Shown piece by piece: positions 18,216-25,650 of a stretch of DNA of 64,000 nt. Location: assembly GCF_007827955.1 (NCBI RefSeq), contig NZ_VITR01000014.1, positions 62,001 to 126,000 on the forward strand. Reading direction: 5' to 3'. The position numbers and the translations under genes are program-made. Every line of letters begins with the position of its first letter. The first letter of the stretch is position 1. This DNA is from Nitrospirillum pindoramense. Lineage in GTDB: Bacteria; Pseudomonadota; Alphaproteobacteria; Azospirillales; Azospirillaceae. The notes beneath the pieces are model-generated. The model did no database searches. It was not told the DNA's origin and was given only the letters and a program-made list of their open reading frames with translations.

Positions 18216-19184
18216 TTATGGAGCCGACAGCCAGTGCAGGCTGAACAGGCCCTCCGGATCCACCCAGACCTTGGTGGGCTCGAACCCGGCGGCCCGCGCC
18301 ATGTTCTGGAAGGTGGCGGGCGACAGCTTGTAGGAATCCTCGATGTGGATGCGTTCGCCGGCCCGGAAATGGAAGAAGCGGCCGGCCACGGCGGCCCGCT
18401 GTTCCCGCTGGCTGATCAGGAAGATCTCGATCTTCGACTGATCCTCGTTGAAATAGGCGTAATGGCGGAAGCCCGAGAGGTCGAAGGTGCCGCCCAGCTC
18501 GCGGTTGATGCGGGCCAACAGGTTCAGCGAGAAGGCGGCGGTGACGCCGGCGCTGTCGTTATAGGCGGCCTCCACCACGGAGATGTCCTTCGGGATGTCC
18601 ACGCCCACCAGCATGGCGCCACCCGGCAACAGGTGGGCGCAGCGGGCCAGGAAGGCGGTGGCCGCCACCGGCGTCAGATTGCCGATGGTGGACCCGGGGA
18701 AGAAGCCGATGCGCCGCCGCCCGATGGTGGGCAGCGACAGGGTCTGCTGGGTATAGTCGCCGCAGACGGCGGTGATCTCCACTTGCGGCATGTCCAGCGC
18801 CAGCGCCGCCGCCTCGCGGATCAACTGGTCGCGCGAAATGTCGATGGAGACGTAAGAGGCCGGGCGGTCCAGGGCGTTCAGCAGCAGCCGACTTTTGCGG
18901 CCGTCGCCGGTACCGAATTCCACCACCTGCGCCTCCGGCCCCGCCAAGGTGGCGATCTCCTCGCCATACCGGCGCAGCATGCCGAGTTCCGTCCGGGTCG
19001 GATAATACTCCGGCAGTTCGCAGATACGCTCGAACAAGGCGGCGCCGGTGGCGTCATACAGGTATTTGCAGGGGATGCGGCGGATGGGGTGCGATAGGCC
19101 CGCCAGCACATCGTCACGGAAGCTGGCCGCGGCCGGCTCAAAGTCCATGAAGCTCACACGGTCGATCACGTCCGTCACGATCAT
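18216..19184 (-). CDS. egtD: L-histidine N(alpha)-methyltransferase
   Basis: SAM-dependent enzyme that trimethylates histidine to hercynine, the first step of ergothioneine synthesis. 322 residues, the normal length. It shows the SAM motif VEFGTGDGRKSRLLL (about 88-102), the family segment YLYDATGAALFERICELPEYYPTR near the N-terminus, FFPGSTIGNL in the middle and the C-terminal LFSLHWL. Its ATG overlaps the stop of egtB by 4 bases (ATGA), so the two are translated from one message with egtB first. No egtA, egtC or egtE is visible. Confidence 0.95.
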   Translation of the reverse strand: MIVTDVIDRVSFMDFEPAAASFRDDVLAGLSHPIRRIPCKYLYDATGAALFERICELPEYYPTRTELGMLRRYGEEIATLAGPEAQVVEFGTGDGRKSRLLLNALDRPASYVSIDISRDQLIREAAALALDMPQVEITAVCGDYTQQTLSLPTIGRRRIGFFPGSTIGNLTPVAATAFLARCAHLLPGGAMLVGVDIPKDISVVEAAYNDSAGVTAAFSLNLLARINRELGGTFDLSGFRHYAYFNEDQSKIEIFLISQREQRAAVAGRFFHFRAGERIHIEDSYKLSPATFQNMARAAGFEPTKVWVDPEGLFSLHWLSAP

Positions 19185-20530
19185 GGCGTCCTCGCAAGTC
19201 GAATGCCGGAGAATTGCCAGCGCGCGGCCGGCGGGAAGAAATTGCGGTAGGTTTTGCGGATATGGCCGGCCGGCGTGGCGCGCGAGCCACCGCGCAGCAC
19301 CATCTGGCCGCTCATGAACTTGCCGTTGTATTCACCGATGGCACCCTCGGGCGGGCGATAGCCGGGGTAGCCGGTGTAGGGACTGGCCGTCCATTCCCAG
19401 ACGTCGCCGTAAAAGCCGGCCACGGCGCGAGGGTGGAAACTGTCGTCGTCCGCGTGGGCCGTGCCGGGGCCCGTAACGGGTTCGCCGGCCGCGATTTCCC
19501 ACTCCGCCTCCGTTGGCAAGCGGGCGCCGGACCAGCGCGCCGCCGCCCACCGGGCATAGGCGTCGGCCTCGTAATGGCTAATGTGGCAGACGGGATCGTT
19601 GGGATCGACGGGGCGGACGCCGGACAGGGTGCCCACATGCCAGGCCCCTTCCTCCCCCCGCCGCCAATACAAGGGCGCCTGCCAGCCTTGGGCCTGCGCC
19701 GCAGCCCAGCCATCGGACAGCCAAAGGTCCGCCCGCCGGTAACCGCCATCCTCCATGAAGGCCAAATAGTCGGCATTGGTGACGACGCGGTCGGCGATCT
19801 CGAACGCCTCCAGCCAGACCTTATGCCGTGGTCCTTCGTTGTCGAAGATGAAGTCCGTCCCACCGCCGGCGCTGCCAACGGCGTAAAGGCCGGACGGCAT
19901 CCCCCGCCAGACGATGTCATCGACCCCAGGGGCCACCACCGGAGTGGGCGGCGGAAAGACGGGGGGCGGGAACGGGTGCGTCAGCAGCGCATGCTTGATA
20001 TCGGTGATGATCAGTTCCTGATGCTGCTGCTCATGCTGCAACCCCAGTTCCAGCAAGGCTGCGGCGTGGGCGTCGATGCCCCCGGACAACCATGCACCCA
20101 TGGCCTGGTCGACATGGTCACGATAGGCCATCACCTGCGCCACCGTGGGGCGGGACAGCAGGCCGCGCGCCGCGCGGGGCCACCGCTCGCCCACACCGTC
20201 GTAATAGGAATTGAAAAGGTAGCGGAACGTGGGATCGAACGCCCGGTACCCCGGCACCAACGGCGTCAACAGGAAGGTCTCGAAGAACCAGGTGGTATGA
20301 GCCAGGTGCCATTTGCTTGGGCTGGCGTCGGGCATGGATTGCAGGGTCTGGTCTTCCGCTGTCAGTCCCTGGGTTCGGGCCACCGTCTCCTCCCTGACGG
20401 CGCGATAGCGCGCCTGCGGGTCGACGTGCCGGCGGTGCCCGGTGGGCGGCAGACCTGGCAGGGGCGTCGGGGCCCCAACCGATGGCGACGTGTCGGCGGG
20501 GACCGGGGCGGCGGTAGGCACGGATGTCAT
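19181..20530 (-). CDS. egtB: Ergothioneine synthase EgtB (DinB-like + formylglycine-generating-enzyme-like)
   Basis: Non-haem iron sulfoxide synthase that joins a thiol donor to hercynine with oxygen. 449 residues. The N-terminal DinB_2-type helical domain provides the three iron ligands, by family comparison H78 (KWHLAHTTWF), H166 and H170 (LQHEQQHQELI). The C-terminal C-type-lectin-like fold (about 205-449) has MEDGGYRRADLWLSDG, RLPTEAEWEIAAG, GDVWEWTASPYTGYPG and LRGGSRATP. The thiol donor (cysteine or gamma-glutamylcysteine) cannot be decided without a neighbouring egtA/egtC. The first 35 residues are low-complexity and may be unstructured. It lies 4 bases overlapping and upstream of egtD. 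Confidence 0.94.
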   Translation of the reverse strand: MTSVPTAAPVPADTSPSVGAPTPLPGLPPTGHRRHVDPQARYRAVREETVARTQGLTAEDQTLQSMPDASPSKWHLAHTTWFFETFLLTPLVPGYRAFDPTFRYLFNSYYDGVGERWPRAARGLLSRPTVAQVMAYRDHVDQAMGAWLSGGIDAHAAALLELGLQHEQQHQELIITDIKHALLTHPFPPPVFPPPTPVVAPGVDDIVWRGMPSGLYAVGSAGGGTDFIFDNEGPRHKVWLEAFEIADRVVTNADYLAFMEDGGYRRADLWLSDGWAAAQAQGWQAPLYWRRGEEGAWHVGTLSGVRPVDPNDPVCHISHYEADAYARWAAARWSGARLPTEAEWEIAAGEPVTGPGTAHADDDSFHPRAVAGFYGDVWEWTASPYTGYPGYRPPEGAIGEYNGKFMSGQMVLRGGSRATPAGHIRKTYRNFFPPAARWQFSGIRLARTP

Positions 20531-20758
20531 CCCCCTTGGTGGTGCATTATTGGTGGCGGGGCCCGGGTGGCGGGACCCCGGGTGGCAGAGTCAGCGTCAG
20601 TTGACCATGGCTGCGGCCCCGAATATTGCACGCAGAGCGCGCAAACGCCCGGGACCGACGCTTCCCCAAACCAGATAGGCCCCAAACCAGATAGAAGGAC
20701 CCGCCGACATAAGCGAACGGCCCCGGAATACCGGGGCCGTCGCCGAACATGGGAAAGA
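20531..20758. repeat. Intergenic region with a 16-base tandem duplication and a terminator hairpin
   Basis: No credible gene in this 228-base stretch. A 15-base unit CCCCAAACCAGATAG occurs at 20664-20678 and again at 20680-20694 (period 16). A hairpin with a perfect 10-base stem, ACGGCCCCGG (20717-20726) and CCGGGGCCGT (20731-20740) with loop AATA, lies just past the stop of the small DUF883-type gene and is its likely terminator. Confidence 0.6.
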
Positions 20759-21016
20759 TCAGCGGCTGCACAGCCGCGCCAGGATGAAGCCGGCGGCACC
20801 GGCCAGGGCGATGGCCGTCAAGGGCCGCGCCGCCACGCGGGTGCTGACCTCCTGAACGGCCTGGTCGCCCTTGGCCTTGGCCAAATCGGCCGCGGCATAG
20901 GCGCCTTCCCGCACCGCGTCGTAGGCGGTGCGTCCGACCTTGCTGGCGGCGGCGGCGGTATCCGCCGCGATGTCCGAGGCCTTGCCGGTCACGTCGTCGA
21001 TGCTCATGCTCGCCAT
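20759..21016 (-). CDS. DUF883/ElaB-YqjD-like small membrane-anchored protein
   Basis: 85 residues. An amphipathic alanine-rich helix (about 10-60) is followed by a single C-terminal membrane anchor, ARPLTAIALAGAAGFILARL, and a short charged end. This is the layout of the ElaB/YqjD/DUF883 family, stationary-phase proteins that bind ribosomes at the inner membrane in Escherichia coli (known for the family; function here inferred). The ATG at 21016 has AAGGAG nine bases upstream; a second ATG at 21007 is less likely. An EcfG-like promoter precedes it, suggesting general-stress control. Confidence 0.8.
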   Translation of the reverse strand: MASMSIDDVTGKASDIAADTAAAASKVGRTAYDAVREGAYAAADLAKAKGDQAVQEVSTRVAARPLTAIALAGAAGFILARLCSR

Positions 21017-21076
21017 GGGTTTGCTCTCCTTATCATCTCCGGGAACGGGATCCGGAAGTTGGGCCCGATGGTGGTA

Positions 21077-21102
21077 AACCCCATTGAGCCCCTGATGGTT
21101 CC
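21077..21102 (-). promoter_or_regulatory. EcfG-like (general stress sigma) promoter for the DUF883-type gene
   Basis: On the minus strand GGAAC (21098-21102) and GGTT (21077-21080) are separated by 17 bases, and the -10 element lies about 60 bases before the start codon at 21016. The known alphaproteobacterial EcfG consensus is GGAAC-N16/17-CGTT; here only the first C of the -10 differs. Confidence 0.55.
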
Positions 21103-21138
21103 GACCGAATGGCTTGGGGCCGTGACAGCAACTGGCCG

Positions 21139-21414
21139 TCAGCCCACCTTGGCCGGCCCACCGGGGCGGTGCAGGCCCTCCAGCGCCGACAAGGCGTCGC
21201 AGACCGCCTTCATCTGTTCCGCCGTCTGGCCGGGCGTCGCGCCGGTCATGCTTTCCTCCGACGCCACCATCAACAGCTGCAGGTCGTGCTCCCAGTGGCG
21301 CAGCAGGTTGATCTTCTGCTCCCGCGTGAACTGGTCGGACACGACGATGTCATGGGGTCGTTCAAAATGGCTGGAAACGTCGCCCAGCAGGCGACCGATG
21401 TCCTGATTTGTCAT
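21139..21414 (-). CDS. Small acidic conserved hypothetical protein
   Basis: 91 residues, no signal peptide, no membrane segment. The protein looks helical: a start NQDIGRLLGDVSSHFERPHD, a central REQKINLLRHWEHDLQLLMVASEESM and a Pro/Gly end. Similar small proteins of about 90 residues that begin with a helix and carry an RHWEHDL-type motif occur in Rhodospirillales (family memory, not checked), with no known function. The ATG at 21414 has AGGG upstream. It starts 54 bases after the stop of the DUF3309 gene on the same strand and is probably read from that promoter, which would place it among stress genes. Confidence 0.7.
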   Translation of the reverse strand: MTNQDIGRLLGDVSSHFERPHDIVVSDQFTREQKINLLRHWEHDLQLLMVASEESMTGATPGQTAEQMKAVCDALSALEGLHRPGGPAKVG

Positions 21415-21468
21415 CTTGCCCTCAGGCAGCGCTTTGGACGGGAAACGGGTTCGGGGGCAGGGCCTCGG

Positions 21469-21624
21469 TCACGCTCTGCCGGTCAACACCAGGACCAGCA
21501 CGACGATCAGCACCAGGCCCAGCAGGCCGCTGGGGCCATACCCCCAGCCGCTGCTGTAGGGCCAACTGGGCAACGCGCCAATCAGCAACAGGACCAAAAT
21601 AACCAACAGGATGGTTCCGATCAT
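21469..21624 (-). CDS. DUF3309-type tiny membrane protein
   Basis: 51 residues: MIGTILLVILVLLLIGALPS, then a tryptophan/glycine/tyrosine turn (WPYSSGWGYGPSG) and a second hydrophobic helix LLGLVLIVVLVLVLTGRA. This two-helix hairpin with the W-P-x-S-x-x-W-G-Y centre is the DUF3309 signature, a family widespread in proteobacteria and often stress-induced; molecular role unknown. The start ATG at 21624 is preceded by GGGGAGG. It is the first gene of a two-gene unit with the 91-residue protein. Confidence 0.85.
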   Translation of the reverse strand: MIGTILLVILVLLLIGALPSWPYSSGWGYGPSGLLGLVLIVVLVLVLTGRA

Positions 21625-21669
21625 GAAAGCCTCCCCAACAGGATTGCGCGGTTAGTCGCTGGCCTTTTC

Positions 21670-21694
21670 AACCGGGGCGGCGGTCGATTGTTCC
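21670..21694 (-). promoter_or_regulatory. EcfG-like promoter for the DUF3309 gene
   Basis: Minus-strand GGAAC (21690-21694), a 16-base spacer and GGTT (21670-21673), with the -10 about 46 bases upstream of the ATG at 21624. Together with the similar site at 21077-21102 this suggests shared control by an EcfG-type sigma factor. Confidence 0.55.
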
Positions 21695-21824
21695 CACCCC
21701 GCCTCCGGAACCGCCCCGGAACAGGTTTCCCAGAGGGCCCGCCAACGGTCCTGAGCCGGGGTGGAACAAAGGCGACAGGGGCCTGATTTCCCATTGGCCT
21801 TGCACTTCGACGAAAGGGAGCGTC

Positions 21825-22016
21825 ATGCCCGCCAAATCCAAATCCCAGCAAAAGGCCGCCGGGGCGGCATTGGCCGCCAAGCGGGGGGACATCAAGGAAA
21901 GCGACCTGAAGGGCGCCTCCCGCTCCATGGAAAAATCGATGAGCGAGGGGGAGTTGCGCGACCTGGCCTCCACCAAGCGCAAGGGCAAGCCGGAACACGC
22001 GCGCGATAAGGGCTGA
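21825..22016 (+). CDS. DUF3008-type small basic protein
   Basis: 63 residues, very rich in Lys, Ser and Ala and probably unstructured: an N-terminal PAKSKSQQKAAGAALAAKRG, then LKGASRSMEKSMSEGELRDL and ASTKRKGKPEHARDKG. This matches the DUF3008 family, small stress-related proteins with SMSE(G/K)EL and TKxKGKPEH motifs. It is divergent from the DUF3309 gene. GGGAG lies 4 bases before the ATG. I found GGAAC upstream (21763-21767) but no matching -10 of the EcfG type. Confidence 0.85.
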   Translation: MPAKSKSQQKAAGAALAAKRGDIKESDLKGASRSMEKSMSEGELRDLASTKRKGKPEHARDKG

Positions 22017-22078
22017 ACCTCCGGGCTACCAGGCCCTTCACGCTTGCCCGCGCCGCCGAGGACGGTATAGTCGACGGC

Positions 22079-22474
22079 ATGATCCGGTCGTCCCTGCCCT
22101 TCCTGCTGGCGTTCCTGACCCTCGTGGCCGTGGTCACGGGCTGGTCGGGCGGCGCGTGGGCGCACGACTGCATGCAGCATCCCCAAATGGCGGTGGCCAC
22201 CCCTCACCAGGGGCACGCGCACTCTTCCGCCGTTCCCACCCCTCGGGCGGTCGCCGCCGCCGCGCATGGTTGCCATCAGGCCGCCGATTGCTGCTGCGTC
22301 GGCGGCATGGCCGGGTGCGCCGCCGCCTGCGTGGGCGCGCTGGTGCCCGCCCCCCTTCCGGACGCGGGGCGTTCCGCCGCCAAGTCCGTCCTCTTGCCCT
22401 CGGGGGATGCCGGAGGCGCGGGCCTGGCCCTGGCCCCGGCCTTGGGACCGCCCAGAGCGACCGCTTTCGCCTGA
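22079..22474 (+). CDS. Secreted Cys/His-rich small protein, probable copper-responsive (CopL-like)
   Basis: 131 residues with a signal peptide (about 1-28, ending GGAWA before HDCMQHPQM). The mature part has clusters of potential metal ligands, HDCMQH, HQGHAH and HGCHQAADCCCVGGMAGCAAAC, then a hydrophobic/alanine-rich end. Similar Cys/His-rich small proteins precede copper-resistance genes, for example CopL-type proteins in xanthomonads, where they take part in copper-dependent expression; homology is not proven here. It lies upstream of a lipoprotein candidate, a TolC-type protein and a multicopper oxidase on the same strand, which supports a copper role. Confidence 0.65.
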   Translation: MIRSSLPFLLAFLTLVAVVTGWSGGAWAHDCMQHPQMAVATPHQGHAHSSAVPTPRAVAAAAHGCHQAADCCCVGGMAGCAAACVGALVPAPLPDAGRSAAKSVLLPSGDAGGAGLALAPALGPPRATAFA

Positions 22475-22547
22475 CGCCCCGGGGTCGGTTCAGCCAACCC
22501 GGCGGCGTCGCCACGCGACCGCGGTTCCCATTTCCCCGAGATTTCCC

Positions 22548-22796
22548 ATGCCCAGAATGTTTGCGCGTGCCGCCCTGCTGGCTGCCGCCACGGGGTGCGC
22601 GCCCATGACGGCGCCCCCCTTGCCCTTCGGCCCGGGCCCCAGCGCGGCGGACGCCGGCGCGCCGGCGACCCCTTGGTCCCGTCCGGCGCCCCACCCCACC
22701 GCCCCCCTGTCCACCCAGCCGCCGGCGGACGCGCCCCCCATGCCCGCCATGCCGGGCATGGATCACGGCCAGCACCAGGGACGGGATACGCCATGA
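22548..22796 (+). CDS. Small Pro/Met/His-rich exported protein, possible lipoprotein
   Basis: 82 residues. The N-terminal hydrophobic segment RMFARAALLAAATGC ends in a cysteine that could be lipidated, though the lipobox (A-T-G-C) is weak. The remainder is proline-rich and ends in MPAMPGMDHGQHQGRD, a Met/His stretch like those that bind Cu(I)/Cu(II) in periplasmic copper proteins. Its stop overlaps the start of the TolC-type gene (ATGA), so the two are translationally coupled. Function inferred from composition and position only. Confidence 0.6.
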   Translation: MPRMFARAALLAAATGCAPMTAPPLPFGPGPSAADAGAPATPWSRPAPHPTAPLSTQPPADAPPMPAMPGMDHGQHQGRDTP

Positions 22797-24214
22797 GCGC
22801 GCGGTCAATGAAGCGGCTGGCGCCGCTGGTGATGGCGGGCGTGCTGGCCGGCTGTGCCACCGTGCCGCCGGAGGCCGGCTTTCCCGATGTGCAGAAGCGG
22901 CTGGAGGATCGCCTGCCGCAGCGCGCGGCCTGGAACCGGGACAGCGCCGCCGACGCGGAAGCGGCGAAGGCGGTGGCCACGCTGCTGGAAAAGCCGCTGA
23001 CGGCGGACGGCGCGGTGCAGGTGGCCCTGCTGAACAATCCCGGCCTGCAAGCGACCTACGAGGATTTGGGTGTGGCCCAGGCCGACCTGGTCCAGGCGGG
23101 GCTGCTGCGCAACCCGCTGCTGTCCTTGGCCAGCGAGTTTCCCCTGAAGGGGCAGAACAGCGGCGCCGAGCCGCCCAAGCTGACCTTCAGCGTGGTCGCC
23201 AATTTCCTGGACCTGCTGTGGCTGCCGGCCCGGCGCAAGGTGGCGGCGGAGCGGTTCGAGCAGGTGAAGCTGACCGTCAGCGCCGAGGTGCTGGACCTGA
23301 CGGCGGAAACCCGCGCCGCCTACCTGCGCCATCGCGCGGCCCTGGAGGAGGCGCGGACCCTGGACCAGGCGCTGGAGGCGGCCCAGGCCGCCTATGACCT
23401 GATGGTCCGCCTGCACCAGGCCGGCAATGTCAGCGAGCGGCGCCTGGCCACCGAGCAGGCGGTCCTGGAGGACGTCCGGGCGGAGAGCATGAACGCCGCC
23501 GGCGAAGTCACGGCCACGCGGGAGACGCTGAACCGCCTCATGGGGCTGTGGGGGCCGCAGGCGCGGTGGAGCGTCGACGGCGACCTGCCGCCCCTGCCGC
23601 CGCGCGAGCCGGACCTGACGATGGTGGAGGCGACGGTGATCGCCGGAAACCTGAAGCTGGCAGCAGCCCGGCGGACGACGGCGGCCAAGGCCGCGGGCTT
23701 GGGCCTGACGGATGCCAGCCGCCTGTGGACGGACGCGGAGCTGGGCGTGGGCGGTGAGCGGGAGACCGACCGCTCCCTGGTGCTGGGCCCCTCCCTGACC
23801 CTGGCCCTGCCGCTGTTCGACCAGGGCCAGCCGGCCGTGGCCAAGGCGGAGGCCGAGTACCGGCAGGAGGCGCGCCGCACCCTGCAACTAGCCGTGGACC
23901 TGCGGTCGGAAGCGCGGGAGGCGCGCGACCGCCTGGTGCGCGCCCGCGACCTGGCGGACCATTACCTGCACACGGTATTGCCCCTGCAGGACCGCTTGGT
24001 CGGTCTGGGCATGGCCGAATACAACTACATGCTGACCAGCCCGTTCGAGGTCATGGCCGCGCGCCAGGCCCGCCTGACGGCCTACCGCCGCTATATCGAC
24101 GCGGTGCGCGACTATTGGCTGGCCGACGGCGACCTGATCCGCCTGGCCGGCGGCCGACAGACCATTCCCCCGTCCAACACCAATGAAGCGGCCCAGCCGG
24201 GAGGCCCGTCATGA
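22793..24214 (+). CDS. TolC/CusC-type outer-membrane efflux lipoprotein
   Basis: 473 residues. The lipoprotein signal LAPLVMAGVLAGC at the N-terminus is followed by two outer-membrane efflux protein repeats (about 70-260 and 270-450) with long coiled-coil helices (TAETRAAYLRHRAALEEART, LRSEAREARDRLVRARDL). The frame extends upstream over the lipoprotein candidate, but the ATG at 22793 gives the lipobox at the right place. It overlaps the multicopper oxidase start by 4 bases. No adaptor or RND pump lies next to it, so its partner must be elsewhere or it works differently in this copper set. Confidence 0.88.
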   Translation: MSARSMKRLAPLVMAGVLAGCATVPPEAGFPDVQKRLEDRLPQRAAWNRDSAADAEAAKAVATLLEKPLTADGAVQVALLNNPGLQATYEDLGVAQADLVQAGLLRNPLLSLASEFPLKGQNSGAEPPKLTFSVVANFLDLLWLPARRKVAAERFEQVKLTVSAEVLDLTAETRAAYLRHRAALEEARTLDQALEAAQAAYDLMVRLHQAGNVSERRLATEQAVLEDVRAESMNAAGEVTATRETLNRLMGLWGPQARWSVDGDLPPLPPREPDLTMVEATVIAGNLKLAAARRTTAAKAAGLGLTDASRLWTDAELGVGGERETDRSLVLGPSLTLALPLFDQGQPAVAKAEAEYRQEARRTLQLAVDLRSEAREARDRLVRARDLADHYLHTVLPLQDRLVGLGMAEYNYMLTSPFEVMAARQARLTAYRRYIDAVRDYWLADGDLIRLAGGRQTIPPSNTNEAAQPGGPS

Positions 24215-25569
24215 CCAGTCATCTACCCTGGGGCCGCCGCCAGCTGCTGAAGTCCGCCGCCCTGCTGGGGGGAGCCGGAGCCCTGTTGCGCGGCACGCCG
24301 GCAGCGGCGCAGGACCATGCGCATCACGCCAGCCCGGCCGCGCCGGCACCCGCCGCCCGCACCATGGGCATGGACAAGAAGGCGGTGGCGGCATCCGTCA
24401 CGCCGCCGCGTCCGCCCAAGCGGGTGCCCGGCACCGACCGCCCGGCCACCATCACCCTGAACGGCAGCACCCTGCCCCATGTCCTGAAGGACGGGGTCAA
24501 GGAATTCCACCTGACGGCGCACGAGTTCGAGCAGGAGTTCGCGCCCGGCTTCAAGGTCAAGGTCTGGGGCTACAACGGCAGCAGCCCCGGCCCCACCATC
24601 GAGGCGGTGGAGGGCGACCGGGTGCGCATCCTGGTCACCAACAAGCTGCCCGAAGCCACCAGCATCCATTGGCATGGCGTGCTGCTGCCCTCGGGCATGG
24701 ACGGGGTCAGCGGCCTGTCGGCACCGCCCATCCCACCGGGGGAAACCTGGGCCTATGAGTTCACCCTGCGCCAGCACGGGACCCAGATGTACCACCCGCA
24801 TTACGATGAGATGGTGCAGATGGCCGTGGGCATGATGGGCATGTTCATCATCCACCCCAAGGACGCGGCCGTGGGCCAGGTGGACCGCGACTACACCATG
24901 ATGCTGCACGCCTGGGCCATCCACCCCGGCACCTCGCGCCCCGACCCGGCGGTGATGCTGGAGCATGACACCTGGACCATCAACGGCCGCGTCTTCCCCG
25001 CCGTGGAGCATCTGGTGGTGAAGACCGGGCAGCGGGTGCGCCTGCGCATCGGCAACGTGTCGATGCATGAGCACCCCATGCATATCCATGGCCACCACAT
25101 GTGGGTGACCGGCACCGATGGCGGCATGATCCCAGAGGGCGCGCGCTGGCCGGAAACCACCATCCAGGTGCCGGTGGGCACCACCCGCACGGTGGAGTTC
25201 GTGGCCGACAACCCGGGCGACTGGGCCTTCCACTGCCACAAGAGCCATCACGCCATGAACACCATGGGCCACGACATCCCCAATTTCCTGGGTGTCAGCC
25301 AGGGGGAGGTGGCGCGGCGCCTGGGCGCCCAACTGCCCGGCTACATGCCCATGGGGGAACGGGGCATGGGCGACATGGGCCCCATGGCCGGCATGATGCC
25401 CGGTCCCGCCAACACCCCGCCCATGATGACCGGCACCGGCCCCTACGGCGGCCTGGACATGGGCGGCATGGTGACGGTGATCAAGGTGCGGGACGAGGTC
25501 GCCGCCGACTACCGCGATCCCGGCTGGTACCGGGTGCCCAAGGGTACTATGGCCTGGAAGGTGGGGTGA
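24211..25569 (+). CDS. Tat-exported multicopper oxidase (CopA/CueO-like)
   Basis: 452 residues. The Tat signal has R9-R10 in WGRRQLLKSAALLGG and a cleavage region near AAAQDHAHH. There are cupredoxin domains with the four copper-binding boxes: H153/H155 (SIHWHG), H195/H197 (MYHPHYD), H288/H291/H293 (HEHPMHIHG), and H341-C342-H343...H347...M352 (FHCHKSHHAMNTM), which supplies the type-1 copper. A Met/Gly-rich stretch (about 366-405, MGERGMGDMGPMAGMMPG) near the C-terminus resembles methionine-rich Cu(I)-binding inserts. Probable role: oxidation of Cu(I) in the periplasm. It is the last gene of the coupled copper cluster and is followed by a hairpin. Confidence 0.92.
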   Translation: MTSHLPWGRRQLLKSAALLGGAGALLRGTPAAAQDHAHHASPAAPAPAARTMGMDKKAVAASVTPPRPPKRVPGTDRPATITLNGSTLPHVLKDGVKEFHLTAHEFEQEFAPGFKVKVWGYNGSSPGPTIEAVEGDRVRILVTNKLPEATSIHWHGVLLPSGMDGVSGLSAPPIPPGETWAYEFTLRQHGTQMYHPHYDEMVQMAVGMMGMFIIHPKDAAVGQVDRDYTMMLHAWAIHPGTSRPDPAVMLEHDTWTINGRVFPAVEHLVVKTGQRVRLRIGNVSMHEHPMHIHGHHMWVTGTDGGMIPEGARWPETTIQVPVGTTRTVEFVADNPGDWAFHCHKSHHAMNTMGHDIPNFLGVSQGEVARRLGAQLPGYMPMGERGMGDMGPMAGMMPGPANTPPMMTGTGPYGGLDMGGMVTVIKVRDEVAADYRDPGWYRVPKGTMAWKVG

Positions 25570-25579
25570 GCTAAAAGCA

Positions 25580-25622
25580 GGGGACGGGGACGGGACGGCG
25601 CGCCATAGTCGGCCCCGTCCCC
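25580..25622 (+). terminator. Terminator hairpin after the copper cluster
   Basis: Perfect 10-base stem GGGGACGGGG (25580-25589) with CCCCGTCCCC (25613-25622), loop 23 bases. It separates the oxidase from the transporter gene that begins at 25651. Confidence 0.55.
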
Positions 25623-25650
25623 CTTCCCGGTTCCCGCCTGGTTCCCCTCC

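Noticed and set aside
20547..20771. 74-residue minus-strand frame between egtB and the DUF883 gene
   Set aside because: It spans the terminator hairpin and the tandem repeat, has no ribosome-binding site and no recognisable domain.
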